From NCBI RefSeq assembly GCF_029813115.1, contig NZ_JAPZDS010000010.1:140171-204170 (forward strand): a DNA stretch of 64,000 bases, written 5' to 3'. Origin of the DNA: Aureimonas sp. SK2. GTDB lineage: Bacteria > Pseudomonadota > Alphaproteobacteria > Rhizobiales > Rhizobiaceae. The position numbers were made by a program, and so were the translations under genes. The notes below the pieces were generated by a model, which saw only the letters and a list, made by a program, of their open reading frames with translations, was not told where the DNA came from and searched no databases. Shown here piece after piece: positions 52,812 to 62,498 of the stretch (its first letter is position 1; every line of letters starts with the position of its first letter).

Positions 52812-53339
52812 TCAGCGGCTCGTGCTTTCCCGCTTCTTCCCAGAGCTGCGCCGGCGCGAGGCCAGGATCTCGGGGAGGCTCACCGGCCGGTAGGGAAAGA
52901 CATCGACGCCGACGTCGAACTGGCGGGGCAGCGGCTTCAGCCGCGCGTGGGAATGGCCGTGAAGGTTGATCGCGCCCTTGCCCATCCCGTTCCAGGTCCG
53001 GAACGCATAGTGGCACAGGACCAGCCGCGTGCCGTCGACGTCGAGTTCCGCATAGGCCTGGACGCTGCGCCAGTGCGAATTCTCGAGAGTCGCCGCATCG
53101 TCGTTGTTGCCGGCGATCAGGTGCTTGGTCCCGTTCAGCCGCGACAGGAGCCCGTCCTTGAAGGCAGGCGTGCCGCGCGCCACGTCGCCGAGATGCCAGA
53201 CCTCGTCCTCCGCGCCGACCGCCGCGTTCCAGGCGGCGACCAGGGCCTCGTCGTGCTCGGCGAGATCGGCGAAGGGTCGCCGGTCGAGCCGCAGGACGCG
53301 CGGATCGTTGAAATGCGTGTCGCCGGTGAAGAAGATCAT
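52812..53339 (-). CDS. Calcineurin-like metallophosphoesterase
   Basis: 175 residues. The metal-binding motifs appear in order: FTGDTHFND (D-x-H), VWHLGDVA (G-D), LIAGNNDD (G-N-x-D), LVLCHYAF (H) and NLHGHSHARL (G-H-x-H). It belongs to the small YfcE/ligase-associated-like phosphoesterases. The substrate, whether a nucleotide or phosphodiester, is unknown. It is not clearly in an operon, with 82 bases to the SMP-30 gene upstream of it on the map and 61 bases to the amidohydrolase gene. Confidence 0.88.
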   Translation of the reverse strand: MIFFTGDTHFNDPRVLRLDRRPFADLAEHDEALVAAWNAAVGAEDEVWHLGDVARGTPAFKDGLLSRLNGTKHLIAGNNDDAATLENSHWRSVQAYAELDVDGTRLVLCHYAFRTWNGMGKGAINLHGHSHARLKPLPRQFDVGVDVFPYRPVSLPEILASRRRSSGKKRESTSR

Positions 53340-53400
53340 CGCCCGCGCTCACTCCTCGCTCGCAGGGAACGGGAGATAGGGCGGCACCCGGCGGGTTCGC

Positions 53401-54255
53401 TCACCCTTCCAGGCGGTAGAAGCGCGCGGCGTTGCCGCCGAAGATCGCGTCCATCTCGGCCGGCCCGAAACGGCGTCCCAGAAGGGCGCGGGCGGCGTTG
53501 GCGACCTCGCCGTATCCGGCGGCGAGCGTGGCGACCGGCCAGTCGGAGCCGAACAGGAGCCGGCCAGGGCCGAAGCACTCGGCCACGTGGTCGACATAGG
53601 GGGCGAGGTCCTCCAGCGCCCACTCGGCCGTCGCCTCCGTGACCATGCCCGACACCTTGCAGGACACGTTCGGAAAGGCCGCGACCGCCGCGATGTCGTC
53701 CCGCCAGGGGTCGAGGCCGCCCGCGGCGATGGGCGGCTTGGACAGGTGGTCCACCACGGCGCGCAGCCCCGGGACGGCCTCCAGCGCCTTTGCGACATGC
53801 GGCAGGTGGCGGGGGAAGGTCAGGATGTCGAAGGCAAGGCCCGCTTCGGCCACCCGCTTCAGATTGTCGAGGACGCGCGGGCGCAAGATGAAGGCGTCGT
53901 CGGCGAGATCCTGAAGCATCGGGCGCAGGCCCACGAACTTCGGCTGCGCGCGGTAGTGGTCGAGGCGCTCGGCGAAGCCGTCCGCGTCCATGTCGAGCCA
54001 GCCGACGACGCCCGCCACGAAGGGCGTGCGCGCAGCGATGTCGAGGAGGAAGTCCGTCTCGGCCTGCGTGTCGGCGGCTTGGACGAGGATCGTCCGGTCG
54101 ATGCCGGCGCGGCGCAGGAGGGGTTCGAGGTCCGCCGGCATGAAGTCGCGCAGGAGCGGCGCCACGCTTTCGTCCATCCAGCCGTAGTCGCCGCGCGCCA
54201 CCTGCCAGAAGTGCTGGTGGCTGTCGATGGTGGCGGTCCGGGTGGCGGAGGTCAT
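53401..54255 (-). CDS. Amidohydrolase-2 family lactonase (L-fuconolactonase-like)
   Basis: 284 residues. ATIDSHQHFWQVARGDYGWM is the metal-binding N-terminus of fuconolactonase-type TIM-barrel hydrolases; VGWLDMDADGFAERLD, AVVDHLSKPPI, CKVSGMVTEA and LLFGSDWPVATLA follow with the conserved His, Ser and Asp. These enzymes open sugar-acid lactones. With the SMP-30 protein next door it suggests local processing of sugar lactones. ATG 54253-54255 has GGGAG upstream. Confidence 0.88.
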   Translation of the reverse strand: MTSATRTATIDSHQHFWQVARGDYGWMDESVAPLLRDFMPADLEPLLRRAGIDRTILVQAADTQAETDFLLDIAARTPFVAGVVGWLDMDADGFAERLDHYRAQPKFVGLRPMLQDLADDAFILRPRVLDNLKRVAEAGLAFDILTFPRHLPHVAKALEAVPGLRAVVDHLSKPPIAAGGLDPWRDDIAAVAAFPNVSCKVSGMVTEATAEWALEDLAPYVDHVAECFGPGRLLFGSDWPVATLAAGYGEVANAARALLGRRFGPAEMDAIFGGNAARFYRLEG

Positions 54256-54432
54256 GGCGGCGGCGCTCCCTTTGGCGAGACGGATGACCTCATACAGCGC
54301 CGGCCTCGCCGTGGCGATCACCGAAGAATGCCTTCGAGGATCGGAGACCGCCGCCGCGAGCGGTAAACAGGCGAACCGCCCGTACGGCGGCGGTCGGGGC
54401 GGTCCGGGTCGCCGCCACCAGGAAGTTCCTCG

Positions 54433-54935
54433 ATGCAGGCTGACCGTTTCCGGCGAGCGACAGGGGAAGACCTCGCGACCCTCCACCGCTGGCGGGAGAC
54501 GCCCGCCGTCCGACGCTGGTGGATCGATGCGGACGGGCGGCCGAGCGAGCCGATCAGCCTCGACGATCTGGCCGCCCCGGACGTCGCGATGTGGATCGTG
54601 TCCCTTGGCGACCGTCCCTTCGCCTTCATGCAGGACTACGATCCGCATGCCGTCGCGGGGCATCACGTCGCGCATCTGCCCCCGGCTCACGCGGGATCGA
54701 CCAGTTCATCGGCGAAGCCGACCTGATCGGCCGAGGCCATGGCTCCGGCTTCATCCGTGCTTGAGTGGACGCGCTTCTGGCGGCCGGTGTCCCGGCCGTC
54801 GGCACCGATCCGCATCCGGACAATGCGCGGGCGATCCGAGCCTACGAGAAGGCGGGATTTCGTGGCCGTAAGGTCGAGATGATGGCGTGGGGCCGCTGCG
54901 TCCTGATGGAGCGCCATGCGGACGCGCCTGCCTGA
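54433..54935 (+). pseudogene. Decayed aminoglycoside 6'-N-acetyltransferase-like gene
   Basis: Starting at ATG 54433 (AGGAAG upstream) the frame encodes a GNAT protein like AAC(6')-I: LHRWRETPAVRRWWIDADG, then HHVAHLPP. At a run of five C (54679-54683) the frame is lost; adding one C restores GSRGIDQFIGEADLIGRGHG in frame. That frame then meets TGA at 54762-54764, after which homology continues without a shift: VDALLAAGVPAVGTDPHPDN, ARAIRAYEKAGFRG, and on to 54935. One frameshift and one nonsense codon together make an active enzyme unlikely. A sequencing slip could explain the first but not easily the second. Confidence 0.82.
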
Positions 54936-55000
54936 GCGGACGCGGCGGACATCTCCACCGGGCCAAGCTGACATGCCGCAGATGAACGATTGACAGGTTA

Positions 55001-55012
55001 CTGACATGTTAG
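55001..55012. promoter_or_regulatory. Short palindrome upstream of the DapA-family gene, candidate GntR site
   Basis: CTGACATGTTAG at 55001-55012 is a 12-base dyad with a single mismatched pair. It lies 27 bases before the DapA-like start and is followed by the AAGGAGG ribosome site. An upstream TTGACA (54990-54995) could be a -35 box but no matching -10 is evident. The GntR gene at 55932 is the obvious candidate to bind it. Confidence 0.4.
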
Positions 55013-55039
55013 ATAGAGGTCACGGAAGGAGGACCTTCC

Positions 55040-55927
55040 ATGCACCCCAATCCGTTCGGCCTGTCGGCTGCCCTGACGACCCCTTTCGACGCCGTGGGCC
55101 GCTGCGCGACCGACGTGGCGATCGCCCATGCCAGGCGCTGCCTGCGGGACGGTTGCAGCAGCGTCACCCTGTTCGGCACGACGGGCGAGGGCTCGTCGAT
55201 TTCGGCACCCGAGCGCACCGCCATCCTGGATGCGTTCGAGGCCGGCGGCATCCGGGGCGACCAGCTCGTCGCCTGCGTGATGGCGAACGCAGCGGGCGAC
55301 GCGGTGGCGCAGTCCGCCGAGATCCTGGCGCGCGGGGCGCGGGGCGTCCTCCTGGCGCCGCCCTCCTACTTCAAGAACGTCTCCGAGGCGGGCGTGCTGG
55401 CCTGGTTCCGCGAGGTGATCGGCGGGCTCGGAGCCGAGGCACGCGGCATCATCCTCTACAACATCCCCTCCGTCACCGCCGTGGAGCTGCCCGTCTCGCT
55501 GATCTCGGCGCTGCGGGCGGAGTTCGGTCCGGCGATCGTCGGGGTGAAGGATTCCTCGGGCAACTGGTCCTATACCGAGCGGCTCCTCGCCGGGCACCGC
55601 GACATCGCGATCCTCATCGGCGACGAGCGGAGCCTGGCCGCCGGCGTCCGGCTCGGCGCGCAAGGGGCGATCTCGGGTATGGCCAACGTCCTGCCCCAGC
55701 GACTTTCGGCCCTGATCCGGGACGGGCGCGACAACCCCACCATCAGCGAGCTGGTCGAAGTGGTGCTGAAATATCCGGTCACGCCGGCCGTCAAGGCGCT
55801 GGTCGCCCACCGCAGCGGCGACGAGGGCTGGACGCGCGTGCGCGCGCCCCTCGTTTCGACGCCTGCCGAGGGGCGCGCGCGTCTCGGGCCGATGATCGAC
55901 CGCTTCTTCGCGGCCGCGGCGGCCTGA
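55040..55927 (+). CDS. DapA/NAL-family aldolase or lyase
   Basis: 295 residues of the class I aldolase TIM-barrel family (dihydrodipicolinate synthase, N-acetylneuraminate lyase, KDG aldolase). LFGTTGEGSSISAPER is the substrate carboxylate loop, IILYNIPSVTAV holds the catalytic tyrosine, and IVGVKDSSGNWSY the Schiff-base lysine. As the first gene of an operon with a GntR regulator and a sugar-type ABC importer it is probably a catabolic aldolase or dehydratase for a sugar acid rather than the lysine-pathway DapA. AAGGAGG stands seven bases before the ATG. Confidence 0.88.
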   Translation: MHPNPFGLSAALTTPFDAVGRCATDVAIAHARRCLRDGCSSVTLFGTTGEGSSISAPERTAILDAFEAGGIRGDQLVACVMANAAGDAVAQSAEILARGARGVLLAPPSYFKNVSEAGVLAWFREVIGGLGAEARGIILYNIPSVTAVELPVSLISALRAEFGPAIVGVKDSSGNWSYTERLLAGHRDIAILIGDERSLAAGVRLGAQGAISGMANVLPQRLSALIRDGRDNPTISELVEVVLKYPVTPAVKALVAHRSGDEGWTRVRAPLVSTPAEGRARLGPMIDRFFAAAAA

Positions 55928-55931
55928 CGCC

Positions 55932-56618
55932 ATGGAGGAGGTCGCGGACGAGGGCATCAGGGCGAAGGGGGGCGACGCGCTCAAGCTGCGCGAGCTCGCC
56001 TACGAGAGCATCATCGAGAAGCTGATCTCGCGCGACTTCGCCCCCGGCGAATTCGTCACCCAGCGCCAGCTCGTCCAGCGCACCGGCCTGCCGCTCGGGG
56101 CGATCCGCGAGATCATCCCGCGCCTGGAGTCCGAGGGTCTCCTGCGCACCGTGCCCCAGCGCGGCATCCAGATCGCCCATGTCGACCTCAACCTCATCCG
56201 CGAGGCGTTCCAGTTCCGCCTCTTTCTGGAAAAGGAGGCGGTCGCGACCTTCACCCGTTCGGCGCCGGACCATGTGGTGGCGGCGCTGCGGCGAGAGCAC
56301 GAGGACATGCTGGCGCTCGCCCTGTCGCGCTCGCTGACGCCCGAGGAGGAGCAGGCGGCGCAGGCGATCGACTGGCGCCTGCACGACACGTTCATCGACG
56401 CGCTCGGCAATTCCATCATCTCCATGGCCTACCGCGTCAACTCGGTGAAGCTGCGGCTCATCCACCACGAGCGCTACCGGATCGACGGGCGCGTGGTGCC
56501 GGTGATGAACGAGCATCTCGCCGTCATCGAGGCCATCGAGAGCCGCGACCCCGCCCGCGCGGCGCAGGCCGTCGGCGCCCATATCGACAATGCCAGGAGG
56601 CTGGCGCTCACCATCTGA
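55932..56618 (+). CDS. GntR-family (FCD) transcriptional regulator
   Basis: 228 residues. ISRDFAPGEFVTQRQLVQRT and LPLGAIREIIPRLESEGLL form the winged helix, and GIQIAHVDLNLIREAFQFRL opens the FCD ligand domain; later metal-type residues are in DWRLHDTFIDALGN and MNEHLAVIEAIE. It is encoded four bases after the DapA-like gene, within the operon it probably controls. The effector is likely the sugar acid processed by that enzyme. Confidence 0.9.
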   Translation: MEEVADEGIRAKGGDALKLRELAYESIIEKLISRDFAPGEFVTQRQLVQRTGLPLGAIREIIPRLESEGLLRTVPQRGIQIAHVDLNLIREAFQFRLFLEKEAVATFTRSAPDHVVAALRREHEDMLALALSRSLTPEEEQAAQAIDWRLHDTFIDALGNSIISMAYRVNSVKLRLIHHERYRIDGRVVPVMNEHLAVIEAIESRDPARAAQAVGAHIDNARRLALTI

Positions 56619-56675
56619 CACCGGCCGGAGAACCGCGTTGGAGGACGCGCCGGCCCCTTGAGGAGGATCATCCGC

Positions 56676-58010
56676 ATGACCCAAGAAACGCTCCACCTGT
56701 CGCGCCGCCGCTTCCTGGCCGGCACCGCCGCGCTCGGAACCCTGGCGCTCGCGGGCGCCCGTCCCGCCTTCGCCGCGGGCGTCGACTGGAAGAAGCATGC
56801 CGGCACGACGCTCGAGGTCAATCTCACCAAGAATCCGCGCGGCGAGCTCCTGCGCAAGTACCAGGCCGAGTTCGAGGAGCTGACGGGGATCAAGGTCAAC
56901 TCGGAAGCCACACCGGAGCAGCAGCAGCGCCAGAAGGCGGTGATCGAGCTGACCTCGGGCCGTCCGAGCTTCGACGTGATCCACATTTCCTTCCACGCCC
57001 AGAAGCGCCAGTACGAAAAGGCCGGCTGGCTCGCCGACCTTTCGGCCTTCATGGCCGACCCTGCCATGACCGACGCCTCGCTGACGGCAAGCGACTTCGC
57101 CCCCGCGGGCCTGTCCTATGCGAAGGACGCCGAGGGCCGCATCCGCGCCCTGCCCTTCTCCGTCGACTACTGGATCGTCTACTGGAACAAGGATCTGTTC
57201 GAGGCCAAGGGCCTCGCCTACCCTGAGACCTTCGACGCCATGCTGGCCGCCGCCAAGGCGCTGACCGACAAGGATGCCGGCACGTCCGGCTTCGTCGCGC
57301 GCGGCATGAAGAACGCCAACACGCCGGTCTGGACCTCCCTGATGCTCGGCTTCGGCCAGCAGGCGATCGGGCCGGACGGGACGATCCTCGCCGACAACGA
57401 GAAGGGCGTCGAGGCGGCGAAACTCTATCAGGCGCTGATGACCGAGACCGCGCCGCGCGGCGTCACCGGCTTCAACTGGGCCGAGTGCCAGTCCGCCTTT
57501 CTGCAGGGCAAGGTCGGCATGTGGTTCGACGGCGTGGGCTTTGCCGCGCCGCTCGAAAACCCGGAGCTCTCGCGCGTCGTAGGCAAGGTCGGCTATGGCG
57601 TGGTGCCGGCCGGTCCCGCCGGCCGCGCCGCCCCGACCCTTGGCGACGGCATCGCGGTGACGGAGGCCTCCACCAAGAAGGAAGCGGCCTATCTCTACTG
57701 CCAGTGGGCGGTGTCCAAGGAAATGGGCGCCCGCCTCTTCCAGGCCGGTGCGGGCGTGCCGTTCCGCACCTCGGTGGTCGAGGACGCCGAGGTGCGCAAG
57801 GGCGTCACCATGCCGGCCGAATGGGCCGACGCGGTGGCCCAGTCCGCCAAGGTCAGTCAGATCGCGCTCCCCGTCGTGATCCCGGTCACCGAGTTCCGCG
57901 ACATCTATGGCGTTGCGCTCACCAACCTTCTCGGCGGCGCCGACCCGGCGGCCGAGCTGAAGGCCGCCACCGAGCAGTTCAAGCCCATCCTGGAGCGCAG
58001 CGAGGCCTGA
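56676..58010 (+). CDS. Carbohydrate-type ABC substrate-binding protein (Tat signal)
   Basis: 444 residues. SRRRFLAGTAALGTLALAGA (residues 9-28) is a twin-arginine signal. The mature protein is solute-binding family 1: TLEVNLTKNPRGELLRKYQ, FDVIHISFHAQKRQYEKAGW and LPFSVDYWIVYWNKDLFEAK are typical of UgpB/MalE-like sugar binders. ATG 56676 has GAGGAGG nine bases upstream, favouring it over 56658. Its stop overlaps the permease start (TGATG). Confidence 0.91.
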   Translation: MTQETLHLSRRRFLAGTAALGTLALAGARPAFAAGVDWKKHAGTTLEVNLTKNPRGELLRKYQAEFEELTGIKVNSEATPEQQQRQKAVIELTSGRPSFDVIHISFHAQKRQYEKAGWLADLSAFMADPAMTDASLTASDFAPAGLSYAKDAEGRIRALPFSVDYWIVYWNKDLFEAKGLAYPETFDAMLAAAKALTDKDAGTSGFVARGMKNANTPVWTSLMLGFGQQAIGPDGTILADNEKGVEAAKLYQALMTETAPRGVTGFNWAECQSAFLQGKVGMWFDGVGFAAPLENPELSRVVGKVGYGVVPAGPAGRAAPTLGDGIAVTEASTKKEAAYLYCQWAVSKEMGARLFQAGAGVPFRTSVVEDAEVRKGVTMPAEWADAVAQSAKVSQIALPVVIPVTEFRDIYGVALTNLLGGADPAAELKAATEQFKPILERSEA

Positions 58011-58936
58011 TGAGCGCCGTGACCTCCCATGCCGGCGAAACCGCGGCGGTGCCCGTCGCCGCGGGCAAGCGCGGGCGGCTTCGCCCGAGCTACTGGCCCT
58101 TCGTCATCCCCGCCCTCGTGGTGGTAGTCGCGGTGATCGTCTTCCCCTGGGCCTTCACGCTGTGGATGAGCGTGAACGCCTGGCGGCTCGGCGGGGAGGT
58201 CTCGTTGGTCGGCTGGGAGAACTACGCGCGGCTGGCGACGGACACCCGCTTCTGGGAATCGATGGGCCACACGCTCCTCTACACCGCGCTCTCGGTGATA
58301 GCGCCGCTCGTCCTCGGCACGCTCGCCGCCGTGCTCTTCGATTCCAAGATGCCGCTGAAGGGCGTGCTGCGCGCCATCTTCGTGATGCCGATGATGGCGA
58401 CGCCGGTCGCGATCGCGCTGGTCTGGACCATGATGTTCAATCCCTCGCTCGGCGTCCTCAACTATCTCCTGTCCCTGATCGGCCTGCCCGAGCAGTCCTG
58501 GATCTACGACCAGTCCACCGTGATCCCCTCGCTGGTGCTGGTCGAGACCTGGCAGTGGACGCCGCTGGTCATGCTGATCGTGCTGGGCGGGCTCGCCTCG
58601 CTGCCGCGCGAGCCGTATGAGGGCGCCGAGATCGACGGGGCCAACGGCTGGCAGAAGTTCCGCTACATCACCCTGCCGCTGATCGCGCCCTTCATGATGG
58701 TGGCGGTGATCATCCGCTCGATCGACGCCCTGAAGAGCTTCGACATCATCTACGCGATGACCCAGGGCGGGCCGGGCACGGCGTCGGAGACGATCAACAT
58801 CTACCTCTACAACGTCGCCTTCTCCTACTACGACATCGGCTACGGGTCGGCGATCGCCGTCGTCTTCTTCGTGGTCATCATCGCCATGTCGCTCGTCATG
58901 CTGCACCTGAAGCAGCGGGCGAAGTGGAACGGCTGA
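58010..58936 (+). CDS. Sugar-type ABC permease (UgpA/MalF-like)
   Basis: 308 residues with six helices after a cytoplasmic N-terminus. The EAA loop is YEGAEIDGANGWQKFRYITLPLI; FDIIYAMTQGGPGTASETIN is the highly conserved stretch of MalF-type permeases. First of two permeases of the importer, overlapping the binding-protein gene by one base. Confidence 0.92.
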   Translation: MSAVTSHAGETAAVPVAAGKRGRLRPSYWPFVIPALVVVVAVIVFPWAFTLWMSVNAWRLGGEVSLVGWENYARLATDTRFWESMGHTLLYTALSVIAPLVLGTLAAVLFDSKMPLKGVLRAIFVMPMMATPVAIALVWTMMFNPSLGVLNYLLSLIGLPEQSWIYDQSTVIPSLVLVETWQWTPLVMLIVLGGLASLPREPYEGAEIDGANGWQKFRYITLPLIAPFMMVAVIIRSIDALKSFDIIYAMTQGGPGTASETINIYLYNVAFSYYDIGYGSAIAVVFFVVIIAMSLVMLHLKQRAKWNG

Positions 58937-58950
58937 GAGGAGCCCGCACC

Positions 58951-59769
58951 ATGAAGCTCCGTCGCCTTCTCGACCGCGCAGGCCTCCTGTTCCTCGGCCT
59001 CGTCTTCGTCTCGCCGGCCGTGTTCTTCTTCGTCTGGATGCTGTCGCTCTCGCTGAAGTTCGAGATCGACAACGGCGCCTATCCGCCGATCCTGATCCCC
59101 GATCGCATCGCCTGGGCGAACTACACGCGCATCTTCGCCGAGAACGACTTCCTCCTCTACTTCTGGAACTCGGTCCTCGTCACGGGCACGGCGACCCTCC
59201 TCGCCCTCCTCGTCGGCGTTCCTGCCGGCTACGGCATCGCGCGCCTGAAGGCCAACAAGGCCGCGATCGTCATCATGATCGCGCGCATGACGCCGGGCCT
59301 GTCCTTCCTGATCCCGCTCTTCCTCCTGTTCCAGACGATCGGGCTTCTCGGCACGCTGTGGCCGCAGATCGTGATCCATCTCGTGGTCACCGTGCCGATC
59401 GTGATCTGGGTGATGATCGGCTATTTCGAGACGACGCCGATAGAGCTGGAGGAGGCCGCCGTGATCGACGGCGCCACGGGCTGGCAGGTCTTCTCCAAGG
59501 TGGCGCTGCCGATCGCGCGGCCGGGCGTCGTGGTCTCGCTGATCCTTGCCGTGATCTTCTCCTGGAACAACTTCGTCTTCGGCATCGTGCTGGCCAGCCG
59601 CGAAACGCGCACGCTGCCCGTCGCCGTCTACAACATGCTCTCCTTCGAGCAGGTGAGCTGGGGTCCGCTGGCGGCGGCCGCCCTCGTCGTCACCCTGCCC
59701 GTCCTCGTCCTCACCATCGTCGCCCAGCGCCAGATCGTCGCCGGTCTGACGGCTGGTGCCGTCAAGTAG
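58951..59769 (+). CDS. Sugar-type ABC permease (UgpE/MalG-like)
   Basis: 272 residues, six helices. The EAA loop is ELEEAAVIDGATGWQVFSKVALPI; AVIFSWNNFVFGIVLA is the usual MalG-type helix. ATG 58951 is preceded by GAGGAG at good distance; an earlier in-frame ATG (58924) lies in the end of the previous gene and is less likely. Confidence 0.92.
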   Translation: MKLRRLLDRAGLLFLGLVFVSPAVFFFVWMLSLSLKFEIDNGAYPPILIPDRIAWANYTRIFAENDFLLYFWNSVLVTGTATLLALLVGVPAGYGIARLKANKAAIVIMIARMTPGLSFLIPLFLLFQTIGLLGTLWPQIVIHLVVTVPIVIWVMIGYFETTPIELEEAAVIDGATGWQVFSKVALPIARPGVVVSLILAVIFSWNNFVFGIVLASRETRTLPVAVYNMLSFEQVSWGPLAAAALVVTLPVLVLTIVAQRQIVAGLTAGAVK

Positions 59770-59778
59770 GAGCCCGCC

Positions 59779-60843
<1,065 letters not shown>

Positions 60844-60901
60844 CCGTCCCGATCCCGGCCGACCCGAACCGTCAGGGCGCCGAGCACCACGTCGGCGTCC
60901 G

Positions 60902-62494
60902 CTAGTGCCCGCCCGCCGGCGCCCCGCTGCCGAGCTTGACGTTGCGCAGGATCAGCGCGAGCGGCACGGCGGCGGCGGAGATCAGCATCAGGACGTGGAA
61001 CACGTCGATATAGGCGAGGTATCCGACCTGGCGCTGCAGCGTCTGGCCGATCAGCGCCATGGCGCCCGACTGCGCGTCGGCCGGCGAGAACCCTTGCGTC
61101 TGGAGATAGCCGCTCATCGTGCGCATGGCCTCCTGATAGGCGGGCTCGGTCGGCACGATGTGCTCCACCAGCCGGCTCTGGTGGAACTGCTCGCGCCAGG
61201 CCAGCGTGTTCTGCGCGATCGACACGCCGATCGAGCCGCCGACGTTGCGCGCGACGTTGATCAGCGCCGAGGCCTGGTCGGTCTTGTCCGGCGGGATGCC
61301 GTCGTAGGAGGCCGTGGTGATCGGGATGAAGATCAGCGGCAGGCCGAGGCCGATATAGACGCGCGACCAGACGAAGAAGCCGAAGTTGAGGTCGGGAAAG
61401 AGGCGCGTGAGGTCCCACATGGCCCCGGCCACGATGGCGGCGCCCAGCGCGATGAGATATTTCGGCTGGACGGCGCTGGTCAGCCGCCCGACCACGAACA
61501 TCATGGTCATGGTGACGACGCCGCCGGGCGAGAGCGCGAGGCCCGCCCAGGTCGCGGTGTAGCCGTAGAAGGTCTGGAGGAGTTCCGGCAGGAACTGGGT
61601 GGTGGCGATCAGGATCGCGCCGGTCGCCAGCATGACGAGGAAGCACGAGCCGAACTGCCGGCTCCAGATCATCCGGAGGTCCACCACCGGATTGGCATGC
61701 CGCAGCTCCCACGGAATCATGAACAGGAAGGCGAGGACGCAGACCGCCGTCGCGAGAATGATGAAGTTCGAGCCGAACCAGTCCTCCGTCTGGCCGCGGT
61801 CGAGGACGAGTTCCAGCGCGCCGAGGAAGGTCGCGACCGCCAGGAAGCCCACGAGGTCGAAGCGGATGCCCTTGCGCTTCAGCTTCTGCCGCTCGCGCAC
61901 GGTCTCGGCCGATTCCGTCACCAGCGTCCACACCAGCACGAAGGCGAGGACGCCGATCGGCCCGTTGATCAGGAAGCACCAGTGCCAGGAGTAGTTGTCC
62001 GACAGCCAGCCGCCGAGCGTCGGGCCGACCACCGGCGCCACCACGACGGCGACACCGAAGAGCGCGAAGGCCTGGCCGCGCTTTTCCGGCGGGAAGCTGT
62101 CGGCGAGGATCGACTGCGAGATCGGCACCATGCCGCCGCCGGCAAAACCCTGGAGCACCCGAAAGAAGAGAAGCGACTCGATGTTCCAGGCGAGCCCGCA
62201 CAGGACCGAGGACACGGTGAAGAGAGCCAGGCACACCAGATAGAACCGCTTGCGCCCGTAGCGCTTGGCGATGAAGCTCGAGGCCGTCAGCACGATCGCG
62301 TTGGACACGAGATAGGTCGTGACCACCCAGGACGCCTCGTCCGACGAGACGCCCAGCCCGCCCGAGACGTAGCGCAGCGCGACGTTGGCGATCGTCGTAT
62401 CGAGAACCTCCATGAAGGTCGCGATCGAGACGACCACCGCGATCAGCCACGGATTGCCCGGCCGCCCCGCCGCGGCGTTCGACGACGCGCTCAA
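60902..62494 (-). CDS. emrB: DHA2-family multidrug efflux MFS transporter (EmrB-like)
   Basis: 530 residues with 14 helices. MEVLDTTIANVALRYVSGGL is the DHA2 motif in TM1, ASWVVTTYLVSNAIVL the next helix, and RVLQGFAGGGMVPISQSIL motif C-like. The start appears to be TTG (62492-62494) with AGGA eight bases upstream; the first ATG (residue about 29) would cut into TM1. It forms a tripartite pump with the HlyD protein encoded four bases upstream and an outer-membrane channel. Confidence 0.91.
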   Translation of the reverse strand: MSASSNAAAGRPGNPWLIAVVVSIATFMEVLDTTIANVALRYVSGGLGVSSDEASWVVTTYLVSNAIVLTASSFIAKRYGRKRFYLVCLALFTVSSVLCGLAWNIESLLFFRVLQGFAGGGMVPISQSILADSFPPEKRGQAFALFGVAVVVAPVVGPTLGGWLSDNYSWHWCFLINGPIGVLAFVLVWTLVTESAETVRERQKLKRKGIRFDLVGFLAVATFLGALELVLDRGQTEDWFGSNFIILATAVCVLAFLFMIPWELRHANPVVDLRMIWSRQFGSCFLVMLATGAILIATTQFLPELLQTFYGYTATWAGLALSPGGVVTMTMMFVVGRLTSAVQPKYLIALGAAIVAGAMWDLTRLFPDLNFGFFVWSRVYIGLGLPLIFIPITTASYDGIPPDKTDQASALINVARNVGGSIGVSIAQNTLAWREQFHQSRLVEHIVPTEPAYQEAMRTMSGYLQTQGFSPADAQSGAMALIGQTLQRQVGYLAYIDVFHVLMLISAAAVPLALILRNVKLGSGAPAGGH

Positions 62495-62498
62495 CCGC

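Noticed and set aside
54990..55015. Sigma-70 promoter TTGACA ... TAGATA before the DapA-like gene
   Set aside because: The spacing is only 14 bases, too short for a reliable -35/-10 pair; only the dyad was kept as a low-confidence site.
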